Shown piece after piece: positions 63,869 through 64,000 of a stretch of DNA of 64,000 bases. The notes under the pieces were generated by a model. It saw only the letters and a list, made by a program, of their open reading frames with translations. It ran no database searches and had not been told where the DNA came from. The position numbers and the translations under genes are program-made. The DNA comes from CAZWDO01 sp964632485 [NCBI: uncultured bacterium] (lineage in GTDB: Bacteria; JAGOEH01), in the NCBI GenBank assembly GCA_964632485.1, contig CAZWDO010000009.1, positions 18,065 through 82,064 on the forward strand. Reading direction: 5' to 3'. Each line of letters starts with the position of its first letter. Within the stretch, counting starts at the first letter, position 1.

Positions 63869-64000
63869 TTAAGGATTTGAGGCTACATAAACGGGAAAAT
63901 CGGTGACTTTTATGCGCGCCAAAGCCTCTGGCCCCAGTTCCGGGAACTCCACTACTTCCATAGAAGTGATCGATTTCGCCAGCAAGGCGCCTGCTCCGCC
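63869..64000 (-). CDS. Class I fumarase/tartrate dehydratase beta subunit, C-terminal part (cut by window edge)
   Basis: Only the last 43 residues are visible. GGAGALLAKSI, VEFPELGPEA and ITSMEVV... ending VTDFPVYVA match the conserved C-terminus of the beta subunit (or domain) of class I fumarate hydratase/L-tartrate dehydratase, an Fe-S-dependent TCA cycle enzyme. A longer fused protein is possible upstream. The stop is at 63869. Confidence 0.8.
   Translation of the reverse strand, partial: GGAGALLAKSITSMEVVEFPELGPEALARIKVTDFPVYVASNP

Noticed and set aside
1-64000. CRISPR array, tRNA or rRNA genes
   Set aside because: No regularly spaced repeats and no clover-leaf or rRNA-like sequence were recognised by eye; a tRNAscan-SE/Infernal run would be decisive.

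Overview
The window is about 64 kb of chromosome from a diderm bacterium, most likely in the FCB (Fibrobacterota-Chlorobiota-Bacteroidota) superphylum and perhaps near KSB1 or Calditrichota. The placement is inferred from gene families: several secreted proteins end in a type IX secretion (T9SS) type A-like sorting tail, a PorV/PorQ-like barrel is present, TonB-dependent receptors carry carboxypeptidase-regulatory N-termini, and an LpxH-type lipid A enzyme is encoded. No 16S rRNA or tRNA gene was seen, so the phylum is not proven. Recognisable promoters are mostly TTGAC(A/T)-N16/17-TATATT, and most genes have AGGAG-type ribosome binding sites. TTG starts are used for at least four genes.

Layout. 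1-4.7 kb (minus): the N-terminal part of a TonB receptor with an STN domain, then a TPR sensor histidine kinase and a receiver-PP2C phosphatase. 5.0-13.3 kb (plus): a tight operon leuS-nifU-nifS-lon-phoH(PIN). 13.5-17.8 kb (plus): an unknown protein, pdxA and an NhaC-type antiporter. 17.8-21.2 kb (minus): a giant fibronectin-like T9SS cargo protein that may be translated from a leaderless mRNA. 21.4-27.0 kb (minus): a TolC-MFP-RND efflux operon. 27.3-30.5 kb (minus): a CheZ-like phosphatase, an LpxH-like hydrolase, cysS and a small unknown gene. 30.6-34.2 kb (plus): four overlapping genes (hexapeptide acyltransferase, YciO/Sua5 family, rimO, TIM-barrel protein).

34.4-46.9 kb (plus) is an envelope and secretion block: M6 metalloprotease, TonB receptor, a large secreted protein, a PorV-like barrel, a 332-base structured leader, and another T9SS cargo closed by a strong intrinsic terminator. 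47.1-52.6 kb (plus): a membrane-anchored protein with 16 ankyrin repeats, a KamA-family radical SAM enzyme, and a secreted M19 dipeptidase with a sorting-tail-like module inserted near its N-terminus. 52.6-53.5 kb: a divergent pair of small helix-turn-helix regulators around an AT-rich control region, resembling an orphan phage-type switch. 53.6-58.5 kb (minus): pyrF, a TPR lipoprotein-size periplasmic protein, a UvrD/PcrA helicase and the RseP site-2 protease. 58.6-60.4 kb (plus): a secreted protein made of four copies of a domain I do not recognise. 60.6-63.6 kb (minus): a FecR-like secreted protein, an AlaX-type editing enzyme and an HD-GYP-like protein. 63.66-63.77 kb: a 35-residue membrane protein. 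63.87 kb to the edge: the C-terminus of a class I fumarase beta subunit.

Most genes are housekeeping or envelope genes. No transposon, integrase, CRISPR array or complete prophage was seen. The best candidates for undescribed biology are the four-repeat secreted protein, the dipeptidase with the internal sorting-tail module, the orphan CheZ-like protein, the structured leader at 44.4-44.75 kb and the divergent HTH pair.
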